Positions 1 to 8,314 of a DNA stretch of 19,997 nucleotides are shown here, one piece after another. Made by a program: the position numbers and the translations under genes. Below the pieces are notes generated by a model, which had not been told where the DNA came from, did not search any database, and was given only the letters and a program-made list of their open reading frames with translations. Each line of letters opens with the position of its first letter. The stretch's first letter is position 1. This DNA is from an uncultured Chitinophagaceae bacterium (GTDB taxonomy: Bacteria; Bacteroidota; Bacteroidia; Chitinophagales; Chitinophagaceae): the NCBI GenBank assembly GCA_937900675.1, contig CALCEA010000172.1:1-19997 (forward strand), given 5' to 3'.

Positions 1-2
1 CT

Positions 3-1151
3 ATGAGCCAAAAAGTATTCATATTTGATACCACTTTAAGAGACGGAGAACAGGTCCCGGGCTGTAAATTAAATGTCAAGGAGAAATTAGAGCTAGCCGT
101 TAAGTTGGAAGAGCTTGGGGTGGATATCTTGGAAGCGGGATTCCCGGTTTCTAGTCCAGGAGATTTTGAATCTGTAAATCAGATAGCGAAGACCTTAAAA
201 AATACCGTTGTATGTGGTTTGACAAGAGCCGTACAAAATGATATTGAAGTGGCAGCGGAAGCATTAAAGCCAGCAAAGCGTTTTAGAATTCATACAGGAA
301 TTGGTACTTCTGATTTGCATATCAAATACAAATTCAATAGTACTAGAGAAGAAATTATTGAAAGAGCAGTGAAGGCAGTAACGATGGCAAGAAATTTTAC
401 AGATGATGTAGAGTTTTATGCAGAAGATGCAGGAAGAACAGACAATGAATATTTAGCAAGAGTGATTGAAGCGGTAGTGAAAGCTGGAGCAACTACTTTA
501 AATATTCCAGATACAACAGGTTATTGTTTGCCTTATCAGTACCAAGAAAAAATGGCTTACTTAAGTAACAATGTACCCAATATTGATAAAGCAGTTTTGT
601 CTTGTCATTGTCATAACGATTTAGGATTAGCAACAGCCAATTCAATTGCAGGCGTGATGGGTGGTGCAAGACAGATAGAGTGTACCATTAATGGATTAGG
701 CGAAAGAGCTGGTAACACTGCATTAGAAGAAGTAGTGATGATCTTGCAACAACATAAAGATTTAGGATTCTATACGAATATTAATCCAAAATTATTGAAT
801 CCAATAAGTAGAGAGGTATCTGAAATTATGAGAATGATGGTGCAACCTAATAAAGCAATTGTGGGTGCTAATGCATTCTCACATTCATCAGGCATTCATC
901 AGGATGGATTTTTGAAAGAAGCACAAACTTATGAAATCATTAATCCTGCAGAAGTAGGTGCAGAAGATAGCAAGATTGTATTAACTGCAAGAAGTGGAAG
1001 AAGTGCGTTAGCGCATAGATTGCATAAGATGGGTTATCAGTATACAAGAAATCAAGTAGACGAATTGTATCCAAAGTTTTTAGCAATTGCAGATAAGAAG
1101 AAAGAAGTATTAGAAGCAGACTTAAAAGAAATGGCGGAAGCATATAATTAA
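3..1151 (+). CDS. leuA: 2-isopropylmalate synthase, short form (first step of leucine synthesis)
   Basis: Condenses acetyl-CoA with 2-oxoisovalerate to 2-isopropylmalate in the cytoplasm, committing carbon to leucine. The 382-residue protein opens with the HMGL-like TIM-barrel signature FDTTLRDGEQ (D9, R13, D14), carries the metal-binding HCH pair (H202, H204) and the conserved GLGERAGN (231-238). The start is two bases into the window, but the N-terminus matches the usual family start, so the gene is probably complete. Classical LeuA has about 500 or more residues, with a C-terminal leucine-binding regulatory domain; here the chain ends shortly after the catalytic region, so leucine feedback through that domain is not possible. 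Short LeuA proteins are known in Bacteroidota, so this is probably a family variant and not damage. It is followed by leuC after 5 bases. Related homocitrate or citramalate synthases share the barrel, but the leuCDB context favours LeuA. Confidence 0.95.
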   Translation: MSQKVFIFDTTLRDGEQVPGCKLNVKEKLELAVKLEELGVDILEAGFPVSSPGDFESVNQIAKTLKNTVVCGLTRAVQNDIEVAAEALKPAKRFRIHTGIGTSDLHIKYKFNSTREEIIERAVKAVTMARNFTDDVEFYAEDAGRTDNEYLARVIEAVVKAGATTLNIPDTTGYCLPYQYQEKMAYLSNNVPNIDKAVLSCHCHNDLGLATANSIAGVMGGARQIECTINGLGERAGNTALEEVVMILQQHKDLGFYTNINPKLLNPISREVSEIMRMMVQPNKAIVGANAFSHSSGIHQDGFLKEAQTYEIINPAEVGAEDSKIVLTARSGRSALAHRLHKMGYQYTRNQVDELYPKFLAIADKKKEVLEADLKEMAEAYN

Positions 1152-1156
1152 TTATT

Positions 1157-2557
1157 ATGGGAAAAACATTATTTGAAAAAATTTGGGACCAGCATGTGGT
1201 AAAGCAAATTGAAGATGGACCATCAGTGGTGTACATCGATAAACATTTTATTCATGAGGTTACAAGTCCACAAGCATTTAGTGGTATCGAGAAGAGAGGT
1301 GCGAAATTATTTAGACCGCAACAAGTGGTTGCAACTGCAGATCACAATGTACCTACCATGCATCAGGAATTACCTATCAAAGATGCTTTATCTAAATTTC
1401 AGGTAGATACTTTGATAGATAATTGTAAAAAGCACGGAGTAGAATTATACGGATTAGGACACAAGTATCAAGGTATCGTGCATGTGATTGGACCAGAATT
1501 AGGTATTACACAACCAGGCATGACCATTGTTTGTGGAGATAGTCATACTTCAACACATGGTGCATTTGGATCTATTGCATTTGGTATTGGTACCAGTGAA
1601 GTAGAAATGGTATTTGCATCACAATGTATTATGCAAACCAAACCAAAAGTAATGCGCATCAATATTGATGGCGAATTAAAAAATGGGGTGGTTTCAAAAG
1701 ATATTATTTTATACATCATTGCACAAATCTCTGCGAGTGGTGCAACAGGTTATTTTGTAGAATATGCAGGATCTGCAATTCGTGCATTAAGCATGGAAGC
1801 AAGAATGACTATTTGTAATATGAGTATCGAGATGGGTGCTCGTGGAGGAATGATTGCTCCAGACCAAACTACATTTGATTATATCAAAGGAAGATTGTTT
1901 GCTCCTCAAGGTGCAGATTGGGATGCAAAGCTTAGTGCATGGAAGGAATTATATACGGATGCAGACGCGAAGTTTGATCTAGAAATAAATATTAAAGCAG
2001 AAGATATCGATCCAATGATAACTTATGGAACCAATCCTGGAATGGGATTATCTGTAAGAGGAACTTTACCCACTGTAGAAAGTTTTAAAGATGTTACAGA
2101 AAAACAAAACTATGAGAAGGCTTTGCAATACATGGGATTAAAAGCTGGACAAAGTTTATTGGGTATGCCTGTACAGCATGTGTTTATTGGATCTTGTACC
2201 AATTCAAGAATTGAAGATTTTAGATTGGTAGCAAGTATCATCAAGGGAAAACAAAAAGATCCCAATATTAAAACATTGATTGTTCCAGGTTCACAAGAAG
2301 TGGCTAAACAAATTAAAGCAGAAGGATTAGATAAAATATTTGCAGACGCAGGAGTAGAAATTAGACAAGCAGGATGTAGTGCATGTTTAGGAATGAATGA
2401 AGATAAGATTCCAGCAGGCGAATATTGTGTAAGTACTAGTAACAGAAACTTTGAAGGAAGACAGGGTGCTGGTGCAAGAACATTATTAGCTAGTCCATTA
2501 ACAGCAGCAGCTGCATTGTTAACAGGAAAGATCACAGACATTAGAGACATTATATAA
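1157..2557 (+). CDS. leuC: 3-isopropylmalate dehydratase, large subunit
   Basis: Catalytic large subunit of the heterodimeric aconitase-family enzyme that isomerises 2-isopropylmalate to 3-isopropylmalate. At 466 residues it has the normal LeuC length. The three [4Fe-4S] cluster cysteines are visible: C347 in GSCTNSR, and C407 and C410 in CSACLGMN. The aconitase signature CGDSHTSTHGAFG lies at about 126-138. The start ATG is 5 bases after the leuA stop and leuD begins 9 bases after its own stop, so translation of the two dehydratase subunits is probably coupled. Nothing in the reading frame looks damaged. The first residues (GKTLFEKIWDQHVV) are the usual LeuC N-terminus, which fixes the start. 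Confidence 0.97.
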   Translation: MGKTLFEKIWDQHVVKQIEDGPSVVYIDKHFIHEVTSPQAFSGIEKRGAKLFRPQQVVATADHNVPTMHQELPIKDALSKFQVDTLIDNCKKHGVELYGLGHKYQGIVHVIGPELGITQPGMTIVCGDSHTSTHGAFGSIAFGIGTSEVEMVFASQCIMQTKPKVMRINIDGELKNGVVSKDIILYIIAQISASGATGYFVEYAGSAIRALSMEARMTICNMSIEMGARGGMIAPDQTTFDYIKGRLFAPQGADWDAKLSAWKELYTDADAKFDLEINIKAEDIDPMITYGTNPGMGLSVRGTLPTVESFKDVTEKQNYEKALQYMGLKAGQSLLGMPVQHVFIGSCTNSRIEDFRLVASIIKGKQKDPNIKTLIVPGSQEVAKQIKAEGLDKIFADAGVEIRQAGCSACLGMNEDKIPAGEYCVSTSNRNFEGRQGAGARTLLASPLTAAAALLTGKITDIRDII

Positions 2558-2566
2558 AAGATAATT

Positions 2567-3151
2567 ATGCAATCATTACAAAAACTAACCAGCCGATTTG
2601 TTCCGCTACGCATAGAAAATGTAGACACGGATCAAATTATCCCTGCGCGTTTTTTAAAGGCAACTACTAAAACAGGTTTTGGAAAAAACTTATTTAGAGA
2701 TTGGAGATACGAGAACGACGATGAAACAAAACCAAAAGCAGATTTTGTATTAAATCAACCACAATATGGTGGAGAGATTTTAGTAGCTGCTAAAAACTTT
2801 GGTTGCGGATCTTCTAGAGAACATGCTGCATGGAGTATACAAGATTATGGATTTAAAGTAGTGGTGTCTAGCTTCTTTGCAGACATCTTTAAGAACAATG
2901 CTTTAAATAATGGTGTATTACCAGTAACAGTAAGCGATGCATTCTTACAAGAAATATTCGCATTGGGTGCAGATGATACCTTAACGGTAGATTTAGAAGC
3001 ACAAACCATCACTATTAATTCAACGGGCTCTTCAGAGAAATTTGAAATCAACTCTTATAAGAAAACCTGTTTATTAAATGGCTATGATGATATTGATTAT
3101 TTATTAAACATGAAGGCAGAGATTGAAGCTTTTGAACAAACTAGAAAATAG
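2567..3151 (+). CDS. leuD: 3-isopropylmalate dehydratase, small subunit
   Basis: Small (swivel-domain) subunit that pairs with LeuC to form isopropylmalate isomerase. It is 194 residues, typical for the bacterial small subunit. The substrate-recognition signature is clear: NVDTDQIIPARFLK at about 18-31 and GCGSSREHAAWS at about 79-90. The leuB start follows the stop by 4 bases. The order leuA-leuC-leuD-leuB matches many bacterial leucine operons. The ATG at 2567 is preceded by an A-rich stretch (ataaaagataatt) without a purine-rich Shine-Dalgarno core, as for the neighbouring genes. Confidence 0.97.
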   Translation: MQSLQKLTSRFVPLRIENVDTDQIIPARFLKATTKTGFGKNLFRDWRYENDDETKPKADFVLNQPQYGGEILVAAKNFGCGSSREHAAWSIQDYGFKVVVSSFFADIFKNNALNNGVLPVTVSDAFLQEIFALGADDTLTVDLEAQTITINSTGSSEKFEINSYKKTCLLNGYDDIDYLLNMKAEIEAFEQTRK

Positions 3152-3155
3152 AAAC

Positions 3156-4271
3156 ATGGAAAAGAAAATAGCAGTCATATTAGGAGATGGAATTGGTCCA
3201 GAAGTAACACAACAATCTATTAAAGTATTAGATACTATTGCCAAACACTTTAGTCATCAGTTTACTTATACCCATGCATTAATGGGAGCTTGTGCTATAG
3301 ATGAAACAGGTAATCCATTACCAGATGAGACCATCAAGATTTGTTTAGGTAGCGATGCTATATTATTTGGTGCGATTGGTGATCCAAAATACGATAACGA
3401 TCCAACAGCAAAAGTAAGACCAGAGCAAGGTTTATTAAAACTAAGAAAGGAATTACAATTGTTTGCGAATATCAGACCAGTAAAAACTTATTCAGCATTA
3501 CAACACTTAACTCCATTAAAACCAAAATTATTGGAGCATGTAGATTTTGTAATTTATAGAGAATTAACGGGTGGTATTTATTTTGGAGAAAAGTCTTTGA
3601 GTGAAGATGGCAACACTGCAACAGATGGTTGTTCTTATACTGTTACAGAAATTGAAAGAATTGCACATTTGGCATTTAAGCATGCACAAATCAGAAGAAA
3701 GAAATTAACCCTTGTAGATAAAGCGAATGTATTAGAGACTTCTCGTTTATGGAGAAAAGTAGTACAAGCTATTGCAAAAGACTATGCAGATGTAGCAGTG
3801 GATTATTTATTTGTAGACAATGCTGCCATGCAAATTATTTTGAATCCAGCACAGTTTGATGTGGTATTAACAGAGAATTTATTTGGAGATATCATCAGCG
3901 ATGAAGCATCAGTATTAGCAGGCTCATTAGGTTTATTGCCCTCTGCTTCTGTTGGAAACACAGTGGCTTTGTTTGAACCTATCCATGGTTCATATCCACA
4001 AGCAAAAGGAAAAGATATTGCTAATCCATTAGGTTCTATTTTATCTGCAGCGATGTTATTAGATCATTTCAGTTTAAACAAAGAAGCAGAAATTATTAGA
4101 GAAGCAGTTAGCTGGTGTTTGAATAATGGATTTGTAACAAAAGATATCGATCCAATGAATAGTTATACAACCACCGCTATGGGAGATATGATTTGTGAAT
4201 ACATAGAACGACATGCAAAAGGAGAATCACATCCAATACATGAGCGTTTACATAAATCAACAATTATATAA
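3156..4271 (+). CDS. leuB: 3-isopropylmalate dehydrogenase
   Basis: Oxidatively decarboxylates 3-isopropylmalate to the direct precursor of leucine, using NAD+. The ATG at 3156 (protein begins MEKKIAVILGDGIGPEV) gives 371 residues, the family length. A TTG further upstream at 3123 is in frame but lies inside leuD and would add eleven residues unlike the family, so I rejected it. Visible motifs are the N-terminal GDGIGPE, the substrate-site region RELTGGIYFGEK, VDKANVL, and the C-terminal EPIHGSYPQAKGKDIANP region, which forms part of the NAD site. The gene sits 4 bases after leuD and 5 bases before ilvD, so leucine genes run straight into isoleucine/valine genes. Confidence 0.96.
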   Translation: MEKKIAVILGDGIGPEVTQQSIKVLDTIAKHFSHQFTYTHALMGACAIDETGNPLPDETIKICLGSDAILFGAIGDPKYDNDPTAKVRPEQGLLKLRKELQLFANIRPVKTYSALQHLTPLKPKLLEHVDFVIYRELTGGIYFGEKSLSEDGNTATDGCSYTVTEIERIAHLAFKHAQIRRKKLTLVDKANVLETSRLWRKVVQAIAKDYADVAVDYLFVDNAAMQIILNPAQFDVVLTENLFGDIISDEASVLAGSLGLLPSASVGNTVALFEPIHGSYPQAKGKDIANPLGSILSAAMLLDHFSLNKEAEIIREAVSWCLNNGFVTKDIDPMNSYTTTAMGDMICEYIERHAKGESHPIHERLHKSTII

Positions 4272-4276
4272 GTATT

Positions 4277-5956
4277 ATGGAATTAAATAAATATTCAAAG
4301 ACTATCACCTTAGATCCAACGCAGCCCGCTGCGCAAGCCATGTTTTATGGTATTGGATTAACAGATGCTGATTTACATAAAGCACAAGTGGGTGTGGTAA
4401 GTATGGGTTATGATGGTAACACTTGTAATATGCATTTGAATGCATTAGCAGATCAAGTAAAGAAAAGCATTTGGGAACAAGATTTAGTGGGATTGACATT
4501 TCATACTATTGGTGTAAGTGATGGAATGAGTAATGGTACACCGGGTATGCGTTATTCATTAGTGAGTAGAGATGTGATTGCAGATAGTATTGAAACAGTT
4601 TGTGGTGCACAATACTATGATGCATTGATAGCAGTTCCAGGTTGTGATAAAAATATGCCAGGTTCACTTATTGCAATGGGCCGTTTGAATAGACCAGCCA
4701 TTATGTTATATGGTGGAACCATTGCACCAGGACATTATAAAGGACAGGATTTAAATATTGTATCTGCATTTGAAGCATTGGGACAAAAAATTGCAGGACA
4801 ATTAGATGAAGCAGATTTTAAAGGTATTGTACAACATGCATGTCCAGGTGCAGGTGCTTGTGGCGGTATGTATACTGCAAACACGATGGCTTCTGCGATT
4901 GAAGCATTGGGAATGAGTTTACCTTACTCATCTTCTAATCCAGCATTGAGTGCAGAGAAACAACAAGAGTGTAAAGATGCAGGAGCAGCAATAAGATTAT
5001 TGTTAGAAAAAGATATTAAGCCAAGAGATATCATGACACGCAAAGCATTTGAAAATGCGGTAGCGGTAATCATGGTATTAGGTGGAAGCACCAATGCAGT
5101 ACTACATATGATTGCGATGGCAAAAAGCGTTGGCGTTGAATTTACTATTGATGATTTCCAAGCCATCAGTGATAAAATTCCAGTATTGGCAGATTTCAAA
5201 CCTTCTGGAAAATATTTAATGCAGGATTTACATCAGTATGGTGGTGTTCCAGCGGTGATGAAATATATGTTGGCGCAAGGATGGTTACATGGAGATTGTT
5301 TAACCGTAACAGGTAAAACTATTGCAGAGAATGTAGCGAGTGCACCAGATTTAGATTTTGATCAACAAAAAATAATTCTTCCTAAAGAAAATCCTATCAA
5401 AGCAACAGGCCACTTACAAATTATGTATGGTAACCTTGCTACAGGTGGTAGTGTTGCAAAAATTTCTGGAAAAGAAGGAGATATGTTTGAAGGTCCAGCA
5501 AGAGTATTTGATGGAGAACATGCATTGATTGAAGGCATCAACTCTAAAAAAATAAAAGAAGGTGATGTAGTAGTGATCAAGAATGTAGGACCAGTAGGTG
5601 CTCCAGGTATGCCTGAGATGTTAAAACCAACTTCTGCAATTATTGGTGCTGGCTTAGGAAAATCAGTAGCCTTAATTACAGACGGAAGATTTAGTGGAGG
5701 TACACATGGATTTGTGATTGGACATATTACACCAGAAGCATACAAGGGTGGATTAATAGGACTTGTAGAAGACGGTGATATCATCGAATTGAATGTACCA
5801 AAGCGTACGATGACTTTAAAAGTAGATGAAGCAACAATTGCTAAAAGAAGAGCAGCACAACCAAAGCCACAGTTGAAAGTAACGAATGGCGTATTATTTA
5901 AATATGCCAAATTAGTAAAAGACGCAAGCGAAGGTTGTGTAACGGATACAGATTAA
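4277..5956 (+). CDS. ilvD: Dihydroxy-acid dehydratase
   Basis: Dehydrates 2,3-dihydroxy-isovalerate and 2,3-dihydroxy-3-methylvalerate to the 2-oxo acids that are aminated to valine and isoleucine. The 559-residue chain shows three candidate iron-sulfur ligands, C50 (GNTCNMH), C123 (PGCDKNMPG) and C195 (GACGGMYT), and the C-terminal GRFSGGTHGFVIGH signature. The three-cysteine arrangement is the one associated with oxygen-stable [2Fe-2S] dehydratases; assigning the cluster type is an inference. The gene sits 5 bases after leuB and 9 bases before ilvB. The sequence before its ATG (aagtatt) is the same as that before ilvB. Confidence 0.97.
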   Translation: MELNKYSKTITLDPTQPAAQAMFYGIGLTDADLHKAQVGVVSMGYDGNTCNMHLNALADQVKKSIWEQDLVGLTFHTIGVSDGMSNGTPGMRYSLVSRDVIADSIETVCGAQYYDALIAVPGCDKNMPGSLIAMGRLNRPAIMLYGGTIAPGHYKGQDLNIVSAFEALGQKIAGQLDEADFKGIVQHACPGAGACGGMYTANTMASAIEALGMSLPYSSSNPALSAEKQQECKDAGAAIRLLLEKDIKPRDIMTRKAFENAVAVIMVLGGSTNAVLHMIAMAKSVGVEFTIDDFQAISDKIPVLADFKPSGKYLMQDLHQYGGVPAVMKYMLAQGWLHGDCLTVTGKTIAENVASAPDLDFDQQKIILPKENPIKATGHLQIMYGNLATGGSVAKISGKEGDMFEGPARVFDGEHALIEGINSKKIKEGDVVVIKNVGPVGAPGMPEMLKPTSAIIGAGLGKSVALITDGRFSGGTHGFVIGHITPEAYKGGLIGLVEDGDIIELNVPKRTMTLKVDEATIAKRRAAQPKPQLKVTNGVLFKYAKLVKDASEGCVTDTD

Positions 5957-5965
5957 AAAAGTATT

Positions 5966-7663
5966 ATGGAAGCGAAACAATTAACAGGATCACAAGCAGT
6001 ACTGGAAGCATTTATTGCTGAAGGAGTGGATACCATATTTGGTTATCCAGGTGGTGCTATCATGCCTATCTACGATGCATTGTATGATTACAACGATAAA
6101 TTAAAACATATTCTTGTAAGACATGAACAAGGTGGAATACACGCAGGACAAGGTTATGCGCGTACTTCAGGAAAAGTTGGAGTGGTATTTGCAACAAGTG
6201 GGCCAGGTGCTACAAATTTAGTCACTGGATTAGCAGATGCAATGATAGATAGTACACCATTGGTTTGTATCACTGGACAAGTGTTTGCACATTTATTAGG
6301 AACAGATGCGTTTCAGGAAACAGATATTATTAATATCACCATGCCTGTTACCAAATGGAATTATCAAATTACTGATGCTACAGAAATTCCTCACATTATT
6401 GCTAAAGCATTTTATTTAGCAAAGAGTGGAAGACCAGGACCAGTGTTGATTGATATTTCAAAGAATGCACAATTACAAAAATTTGATTACGAAGGATACA
6501 CGCCTTGTAATCATGTTAGATCTTATAGACCTAAACCCATTATTCGAAAAGAATATATTGATGCAGCAGTTGCATTAATCAATGGAGCAAAAAAACCAAT
6601 GATTGCTTTTGGACAAGGAGTGATCTTAGGTAAAGCAGAAAAAGAATTTAAAAAGTTTGTTGAAAAATCTGGTATACCAGCTGCATGGACCATTTTAGGA
6701 TTAAGTGCATTGCCAACAGATCATCCTTTGAATGTAGGTATGTTGGGTATGCATGGAAACTACGGACCCAATGTATTAACCAATGAGTGTGATGTATTAA
6801 TAGCTATTGGTATGCGTTTTGATGATCGTGTAACTGGAAGATTAGATAAATACGCTAAGCAAGCAAAGATTATACATTTAGATATTGACCCTTCAGAGAT
6901 TGATAAGAATGTAAAAGCAGATGTAGGTGTTTGGGGAGATTGTAAAGAAACATTGCCTTTATTGACATTAGGTATTGAGCAAAAAGAAAGAACAGAGTGG
7001 GTGAATTTATTTAAAGACTACGCACAAAAAGAATACGATCAATGTATCAAGGATGAAATATATCCTAAGACAGAAGAGATGACTATGGGAGAAGTGATTC
7101 GTATTGTAAATGAAGTGAGCAAGGGAGAAGCTATAATGGTAACGGATGTTGGACAACATCAAATGGTTACTTGTAGATATGCGCAGTTCAATCAAAGTAG
7201 AAGCAATGTAACTTCTGGAGGACTAGGCACGATGGGCTTTGGTTTACCGGCTGCAATTGGTGCAAAGTTTGGTGCATTAGATAGAACAGTAGTCGCTGTA
7301 ATTGGTGATGGTGGATTCCAAATGACTTTACAAGAGTTAGGAACCATCATGCAAACAGGCGTGGATGTAAAGATCTTGATATTAAACAATCAGTTTTTGG
7401 GAATGGTGCGTCAGTGGCAACAATTGTTCCATGACAAGCGCTATTCATTTGTAGATATACAAAGTCCAGACTATATCATGTTGGCTAAATCATATGGTAT
7501 TGACGGAGCAAAAGTGGAACATAGAGATCAATTAGCAGCTGCAGTAAAAACCATGTTGGAATCCAAGGGTTCTTATCTATTAGAAGTAATGGTAGGAAAA
7601 GAAAACAATGTATTCCCAATGGTACCACAAGGATGCTCCGTCTCTGAAATAAGACTTAAATAA
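5966..7663 (+). CDS. ilvB: Acetolactate synthase, large catalytic subunit
   Basis: Thiamine-diphosphate enzyme joining two pyruvates (valine/leucine branch) or pyruvate plus 2-oxobutyrate (isoleucine branch). The 565 residues have the three-domain layout of the family. The N-terminal pyrimidine-binding domain includes FGYPGGAIMPIYDAL and the catalytic glutamate E54 in VRHEQGG, followed by SGPGATNLVTG. The C-terminal domain has the diphosphate-binding motif starting GDGGFQMT and ending LNNQFLGM. Length and motifs fit the biosynthetic (IlvB/IlvI) type, and the regulatory subunit gene ilvN follows after 6 bases, which supports that over a catabolic AlsS. Confidence 0.97.
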   Translation: MEAKQLTGSQAVLEAFIAEGVDTIFGYPGGAIMPIYDALYDYNDKLKHILVRHEQGGIHAGQGYARTSGKVGVVFATSGPGATNLVTGLADAMIDSTPLVCITGQVFAHLLGTDAFQETDIINITMPVTKWNYQITDATEIPHIIAKAFYLAKSGRPGPVLIDISKNAQLQKFDYEGYTPCNHVRSYRPKPIIRKEYIDAAVALINGAKKPMIAFGQGVILGKAEKEFKKFVEKSGIPAAWTILGLSALPTDHPLNVGMLGMHGNYGPNVLTNECDVLIAIGMRFDDRVTGRLDKYAKQAKIIHLDIDPSEIDKNVKADVGVWGDCKETLPLLTLGIEQKERTEWVNLFKDYAQKEYDQCIKDEIYPKTEEMTMGEVIRIVNEVSKGEAIMVTDVGQHQMVTCRYAQFNQSRSNVTSGGLGTMGFGLPAAIGAKFGALDRTVVAVIGDGGFQMTLQELGTIMQTGVDVKILILNNQFLGMVRQWQQLFHDKRYSFVDIQSPDYIMLAKSYGIDGAKVEHRDQLAAAVKTMLESKGSYLLEVMVGKENNVFPMVPQGCSVSEIRLK

Positions 7664-7669
7664 AATGTT

Positions 7670-8266
7670 ATGAACGAAGAAAAACAAGAATATACGATTA
7701 CGGTATACACCGAAAACCAAGTGGGTTTATTAAATCGTATTGCGATTATTTTTTCGCGCAGAAAAATAAATGTAGAAAGCTTGAATACTTCTCCATCGGA
7801 AGTAGCTGGTATACATCGTTTTACTATTGTGGTGGTAGAGAATAGAGATGTGGTGAATAAAGTAGTAAGACAAATTGAAAAGCAGGTAGAAGTATTAAAA
7901 GCATATTATAATACGAATGATGAAATAGTATGGCAGGAATTGGCCTTGTATAAAGTATTAAGTGAAGAGATCACAGAAAAAGTAAAAGTAGAACGCTTAT
8001 TAAGAGAGTATGGTGCAAGAGCAGTAGCGATTAGAAAAGACTTTATCGTATTTGAAACAACTGGTCATAGAGAAGAAACCAATAGATTAATGGAAGCATT
8101 GGCGCCATTTGGTTTGGTGGAATTTGTGAGAAGTGCAAGAGTGGCTATTATTAAAGAGAGTGCAGGTTTTCACGAGAAGTTAAAAGACTTTGAAAAAAGA
8201 GAACCAGGAGAGGAATTGATAGAGAATGAATATTTAGGGAAAAGAGAAGCAGTATTTACCATGTAA
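7670..8266 (+). CDS. ilvN: Acetolactate synthase, small regulatory subunit
   Basis: Regulatory partner of the acetolactate synthase large subunit, conferring valine feedback and raising activity in known systems. The 198-residue protein begins with an ACT domain at about 8-80 (ITVYTENQVGLLNRIAIIFSRR, split here as seen around the GLLNRI core), followed by a C-terminal small-subunit domain at about 90-175. It is somewhat longer than the 160-170 residues common elsewhere; the extra residues are a charged tail (EKREPGEELIENEYLGKRE). The ATG is 6 bases after ilvB. It is the last gene of the tightly packed part of the operon: a 48-base gap follows before ilvC. Confidence 0.95.
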   Translation: MNEEKQEYTITVYTENQVGLLNRIAIIFSRRKINVESLNTSPSEVAGIHRFTIVVVENRDVVNKVVRQIEKQVEVLKAYYNTNDEIVWQELALYKVLSEEITEKVKVERLLREYGARAVAIRKDFIVFETTGHREETNRLMEALAPFGLVEFVRSARVAIIKESAGFHEKLKDFEKREPGEELIENEYLGKREAVFTM

Positions 8267-8314
8267 AAATAAAACAACAATAAAAATTTAAATCTTAATT
8301 AAACTCAAACTAAA
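8267..8314 (+). promoter_or_regulatory. A/T-rich leader before ilvC
   Basis: This 48-base gap is almost pure A/T with a few C, ending aactcaaactaaa before the ilvC ATG. It is several times longer than the earlier gaps in the operon. I see no TAnnTTTG-type -7 box and no stable hairpin. A-rich untranslated leaders are typical of strongly translated Bacteroidota genes, so it more likely enhances translation than marks a separate promoter. That reading is an inference. Confidence 0.35.

Noticed and set aside
1090..1151. LeuA truncated by frameshift
   Set aside because: leuC starts 5 bases after the stop, leaving no room for remains of a regulatory domain; the short form is a coherent family type.
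940..1236. Minus-strand frame spanning the leuA/leuC junction
   Set aside because: Hydrophobic leucine-rich translation arises from reading A/G-rich coding DNA backwards; it crosses two genuine genes and has no context.
2110..2628. Long open frame on the minus strand within leuC/leuD (172 codons)
   Set aside because: It lies antisense to clearly coding leuC and leuD, its translation has no recognisable domain, and its composition mirrors the codons of the real genes.
3123..3155. Upstream TTG start for leuB
   Set aside because: It lies within the end of leuD and adds residues absent from the family; the ATG at 3156 gives the standard N-terminus.
5362..5910. 182-codon minus-strand frame inside ilvD
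   Set aside because: Antisense shadow of ilvD with proline/serine-rich composition typical of reverse-read coding DNA; no start context or neighbour.
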